A stretch of DNA of 24,665 nt from DSYF01 sp041181065 (GTDB lineage Bacteria; Verrucomicrobiota; Verrucomicrobiia; Limisphaerales; DSYF01): NCBI GenBank assembly GCA_041181065.1, contig JBEGQI010000185.1, positions 1 through 24,665 on the forward strand, given 5' to 3'. Shown in pieces: positions 21,772-24,665 of this stretch. The position numbers and the translations under genes are program-made. The notes under the pieces were generated by a model. That model was not told the DNA's origin, made no database searches, and saw only the letters and a program-made list of their open reading frames with translations. Every line of letters begins with the position of its first letter. The stretch's first letter is position 1.

Positions 21772-24665
21772 ATGAAAACCAAACTAGCCCGGTGCAAATG
21801 GTTGTTCGCTGTGAGTTGTGCGTTGGCACTGGTGGCAAACACGGCTGCGGCGGCGGAGACTTTACCGTTGGCGGGCGAGTGGCGGTTTGCCTTGGACCGC
21901 GCGGATGTCGGCGTGAAGGAGGCTTGGTTCAATCGCGATCTGTCGGACCGCATCCAGTTGCCGGGCGTGTTGCAGGCGCAGGGTTATGGCGATGAGATCA
22001 GCACGAACACGCCGTGGGTGCTGTCGCTTTACGACAAGAACTGGTTTCAGCGCGCGGACTACACGAACTACACGCAGCCGGGCAACGTGAAGGTGCCGTT
22101 CGTGTGCCAGCCGCCGCGGCATTATCTGGGCGCGGCGTGGTATCAGCGTGACATCGAGATCCCGACGAACTGGATCGGGCGGCGCGTGGAGTTGTTCCTG
22201 GAACGCACGCGGTGGGAGACGCGGGCGTGGCTGGATGACCGGCTACTGGGAACGAACAATTCGCTGTGCGTGCCGCATGAGTTCGAGGCGGGCGTCGTGG
22301 GCGCGGAGCCGAATCAGATCAAGCCGGGCAAGCATCGGCTGACGGTGCGGTGCGACAACCGGATGCTGATGGCGTATCGGCCCGACGCGCATGCGGTGAG
22401 CGATTCGCTGAACAGCACGTGGAACGGGATCGTGGGGAAGATTGAACTGCGCAGCACGCCGTTGGTGTGGATTGAAGATGTGCGGGTGTTTCCGAATTTA
22501 GAGACGCGCAAGGTTCTAGTCCGTGGGCGAGTTGGAAGTCTGTCACCACTGTTACAGACGAATACCGTAACTATAGGTTTGATGAGCATGTTCGATTCGA
22601 TGGGGATGCGTTATGATAAGGTTATCCCGGTAACAGTCATCCCGGGAGGCGTGAACTTTGAGGCTGAGGTTGAGAGGAGTAGTATCGGGTTCGCTGCGTG
22701 GGATGAATTTACTCCAAGGAATGACTGCTGGATAAAAGTAGCGATAGGCTCGGATGCAAGCTGGGACGAGAGAATTCAGACAATGCGAACGGCACAAATT
22801 CCCAATCGCGACTTCAAAGCCGTTGGTCAGGAGTTCTTCATCAACGGGCGCCCGACGCATCTGCGCGGCACGCATCATGGCGGGGATTTCGCACTCACGG
22901 GTTATCCGCCGTGCGATGTGGAGTATTGGTTGAAGCTGTTCCGCACGTGCAAGGAGTGGGGCTTGAATCACGTCCGGTTCCATTCGTTCTGTCCGCCCGA
23001 GGCGGCGTTCACGGCGGCGGATGAGGTGGGCATCTATTTGCAGATCGAGCCGGGCATGTGGAACGACATCAGCCCCGGCACGCCGATGGAGGCGATGCTT
23101 TACGCGGAGACGGAGCGCATCCTGAAGGCTTACGGGAATCATCCGTCGTTCGTGCTGTTCTCGGCGAGCAACGAGGCGAAGGGCCGCTGGAAGGAGGCGC
23201 TGCCGAAGTGGGTGAAGCATTTCCGTGAGGTTGACCCACGCCGGCTTTACACGCCGGACACGGGCTGGTCGCTGATTGACGAGCCGGGGCCGGTGGACGG
23301 CGCGGACTTTCTGGCGGTGCATCGCATCGGGCAGAACTTGATGCGCGGCGAGCGCGGGTGGTTTGGGCGCGATTATGCGCGGGCGACGCGCGGGGTGAAC
23401 GTGCCCATCGTGACGCACGAGGTCGGGCAGTGGTGCGCGTATCCGGATTACGACGTGATCAAGAAATTCACGGGGTATATGCGACCGGGGAATTTTGAAA
23501 TTTTCCGCGATTCGGCGGAGAAGCATGGGCTGGAGCGCCGATCTCCCGATCGGCTTGAACCCGGACGTGCCGATCGGGAGATCGGCGCTCCAACCACGAA
23601 AGATTTCGCGCACGCCTCAGGACGCTTCCAACTCGCGTGTTACAAGGAGGAGATCGAGGCGAATCTGCGGACGCCCGGGCTTGGCGGTTTTCAATTGCTC
23701 GACTTGCACGATTACGTGGGGCAGGGGACGGCGCTGGTCGGCGTGCTGGATCCGTTTTGGGAGGAGAAGGGCTACGTGAAGGCGGACGAGTGGCGGCAGT
23801 TTTGTAGTCCGGTGGTGCCGCTGGCGCGGTTGACAAAGCGGGTGTTCACGACGGCGGATAAGTTCGTGGTGCCGGTGGAGGTGGCAAATTATTCGGCGTC
23901 CCCTGTGACAGGTGATGACATGTTCTGGTCAATCACTGATCCAAACCGGCAAGCAGGTTTGAGAGGGAAGTTCTCCAAGCAAAACTTCGCGGTTGGGCGA
24001 TCCCCCAAATCCGGGACGATTGAGGCTGACCTCGCAAAACTTCCGGCGCCCCGGCAATACAAACTCATTGTGAACACCGGTCGCGGCAGTGAGAACTCTT
24101 GGAATTTCTGGCTCTACCCGGCGCAGATTGATTCCTCGGTGCCGTCGAATGTTTTGCTGACGAGTTCGTGGGATGAGGCAGAGGCGAAGTTGGCGGCGGG
24201 CGGGCGCGTGGTTTTCCAACCCCCGCTGGCGAATCTGGATTGGTCGAGTCCGCCGCTGGACAAGCTGCCGGTGTTCTGGAACCGGCTGATGGGGCCGGGC
24301 TGGAGCCGCATGCTCGGCATCTGGTGCGACACGAATCATTCGGCGCTCGCGGGCTTTCCGACGGAGGCGAATTGCGACTGGCAATGGACGGAGATCATCA
24401 AGACGCGCGCCATCAATCTCGACAAGCTGCCGCGTGAACTCTCGACCATCGTGTCGGCGATCGATGACTGGAATCGCAACTGGAAGCTCGGGTTGGTCTT
24501 TGAGGCGAAGGTGGGGAAGGGGAAGTTGCTGGTGACGTCGTTTGATTTGAATGCAGAGAGTCCGGTGGCGAAGCAGTTGCGACGGTCGTTGCTGGATTAC
24601 GCGACAGGTGAAAAGTTCCAGCCGAAGACGGATGTTACGGCAGCGGATATTCGCGGGTTGTGGTT
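21772..24665 (+). CDS. secreted GH2-like glycosidase, 3' end cut by the window
   Basis: The frame is open from the ATG at 21772 to the last base (964 codons seen), so the gene continues past the edge. The signal peptide core is LFAVSCALALVANTAAAA. Domains: sugar-binding jelly roll about 30-225 (LPLAGEWRFALD, AAWYQRDIEIP), Ig-like segment about 240-345, TIM barrel about 348-580, beta domains, and from about 785 a region with GGRVVF and GKGKLLVTSFDLN reminiscent of a class I glutamine-amidotransferase-like fold. The acid/base is Glu468 in SASNEAKG and the nucleophile Glu550 in THEVGQW, 82 residues apart. A perfect inverted repeat is read in frame just after the barrel (about residues 587-609) before the conserved ACYKEEIEANLRTPG and LLDLHDYVGQGTALVG. 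Substrate unknown; a rhamnogalacturonan-derived side-chain sugar is likely from context. Confidence 0.85.
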   Translation, partial: MKTKLARCKWLFAVSCALALVANTAAAAETLPLAGEWRFALDRADVGVKEAWFNRDLSDRIQLPGVLQAQGYGDEISTNTPWVLSLYDKNWFQRADYTNYTQPGNVKVPFVCQPPRHYLGAAWYQRDIEIPTNWIGRRVELFLERTRWETRAWLDDRLLGTNNSLCVPHEFEAGVVGAEPNQIKPGKHRLTVRCDNRMLMAYRPDAHAVSDSLNSTWNGIVGKIELRSTPLVWIEDVRVFPNLETRKVLVRGRVGSLSPLLQTNTVTIGLMSMFDSMGMRYDKVIPVTVIPGGVNFEAEVERSSIGFAAWDEFTPRNDCWIKVAIGSDASWDERIQTMRTAQIPNRDFKAVGQEFFINGRPTHLRGTHHGGDFALTGYPPCDVEYWLKLFRTCKEWGLNHVRFHSFCPPEAAFTAADEVGIYLQIEPGMWNDISPGTPMEAMLYAETERILKAYGNHPSFVLFSASNEAKGRWKEALPKWVKHFREVDPRRLYTPDTGWSLIDEPGPVDGADFLAVHRIGQNLMRGERGWFGRDYARATRGVNVPIVTHEVGQWCAYPDYDVIKKFTGYMRPGNFEIFRDSAEKHGLERRSPDRLEPGRADREIGAPTTKDFAHASGRFQLACYKEEIEANLRTPGLGGFQLLDLHDYVGQGTALVGVLDPFWEEKGYVKADEWRQFCSPVVPLARLTKRVFTTADKFVVPVEVANYSASPVTGDDMFWSITDPNRQAGLRGKFSKQNFAVGRSPKSGTIEADLAKLPAPRQYKLIVNTGRGSENSWNFWLYPAQIDSSVPSNVLLTSSWDEAEAKLAAGGRVVFQPPLANLDWSSPPLDKLPVFWNRLMGPGWSRMLGIWCDTNHSALAGFPTEANCDWQWTEIIKTRAINLDKLPRELSTIVSAIDDWNRNWKLGLVFEAKVGKGKLLVTSFDLNAESPVAKQLRRSLLDYATGEKFQPKTDVTAADIRGLW
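23531..23592. repeat. perfect nested inverted repeat inside the third GH2 gene
   Basis: Two perfect 24-bp arms (23531-23554 and 23569-23592) flank a 14-base loop. Each arm is itself a hairpin, gccgatc-tccc-gatcggc, the same arm-within-arm design as the element at 10411. It lies fully inside the coding frame of the GH2-like gene and is translated as about 23 Arg/Asp/Glu/Pro-rich residues without a stop. The design indicates an inserted REP/BIME-like element. Confidence 0.85.

Noticed and set aside
21772..24665. Possible frameshift or pseudogene in the last gene, given the palindrome
   Set aside because: I translated the frame by eye from 21772 to the end and found no stop. Both catalytic Glu residues and downstream conserved motifs are kept in one frame.

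Overview
This GC-rich window reads as a chromosomal carbohydrate-utilisation region of a Verrucomicrobiota bacterium. The affiliation (a Pedosphaera/Limisphaera-like lineage is my best guess) is an inference. It rests on the density of exported glycoside hydrolases, the exported RCC1 and lactonase propellers, and several short nested-palindrome repeats of a kind familiar from such genomes. There are no rRNA, tRNA, transposase, integrase or CRISPR features, and almost every base is coding.

Layout. At the left edge a minus-strand GAF-domain gene (45-806) faces away from a plus-strand secreted RCC1-repeat propeller gene (920-2293). Then come a secreted (alpha/alpha)6-barrel glycosidase-like protein related to GH65/GH95 (2367-4520) and a lipoprotein of the 6-phosphogluconolactonase-like lactonase family (4564-5745). 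A minus-strand SPOUT/TrmH RNA methyltransferase (5742-6557) converges on the lactonase with overlapping stop codons and separates this part from the main cluster. From 6681 to the right edge all genes are on the plus strand and tightly packed: GH2 (6681-9347), a GH43/GH130-like five-bladed propeller (9344-10402), a second GH2 (10546-12969), a tandem SGNH/CE12 acetylesterase (13031-14488), GH31 (14578-16686), a PL4 rhamnogalacturonan lyase (16711-18819), a GH78 alpha-L-rhamnosidase (18816-21644) and a third GH2-like protein cut by the window end (21772->24665). Start/stop overlaps at 9344 and 18816 and short gaps elsewhere suggest one or a few polycistronic units.

How the genes fit together. 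PL4, GH78, CE12-type deacetylases and GH2/GH43-like exo-enzymes are the expected toolkit for acetylated rhamnogalacturonan I. The lyase would cut the backbone, the esterases remove acetyl groups, the rhamnosidase takes off rhamnose, and the GH2, GH31 and GH43-like enzymes trim side chains. Each of these proteins has a visible export signal, so the pathway is extracytoplasmic. No SusC/SusD pair, sugar transporter or regulator lies inside the window.

The least ordinary signals are the repeats. Five short palindromic or repetitive elements occur, and three touch coding sequence: a 24-bp perfect inverted repeat read in frame inside the third GH2 gene, a degenerate inverted repeat that encodes the N-terminus of the GH78 protein, and an AT-rich element that supplies the last codons of the GAF protein. 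A second pattern is that the segment between the sugar-binding domain and the catalytic barrel of the GH2 genes is much poorer in GC than its flanks, clearly in two of them and weakly in the third. This hints at mosaic, swapped or relaxed domains.
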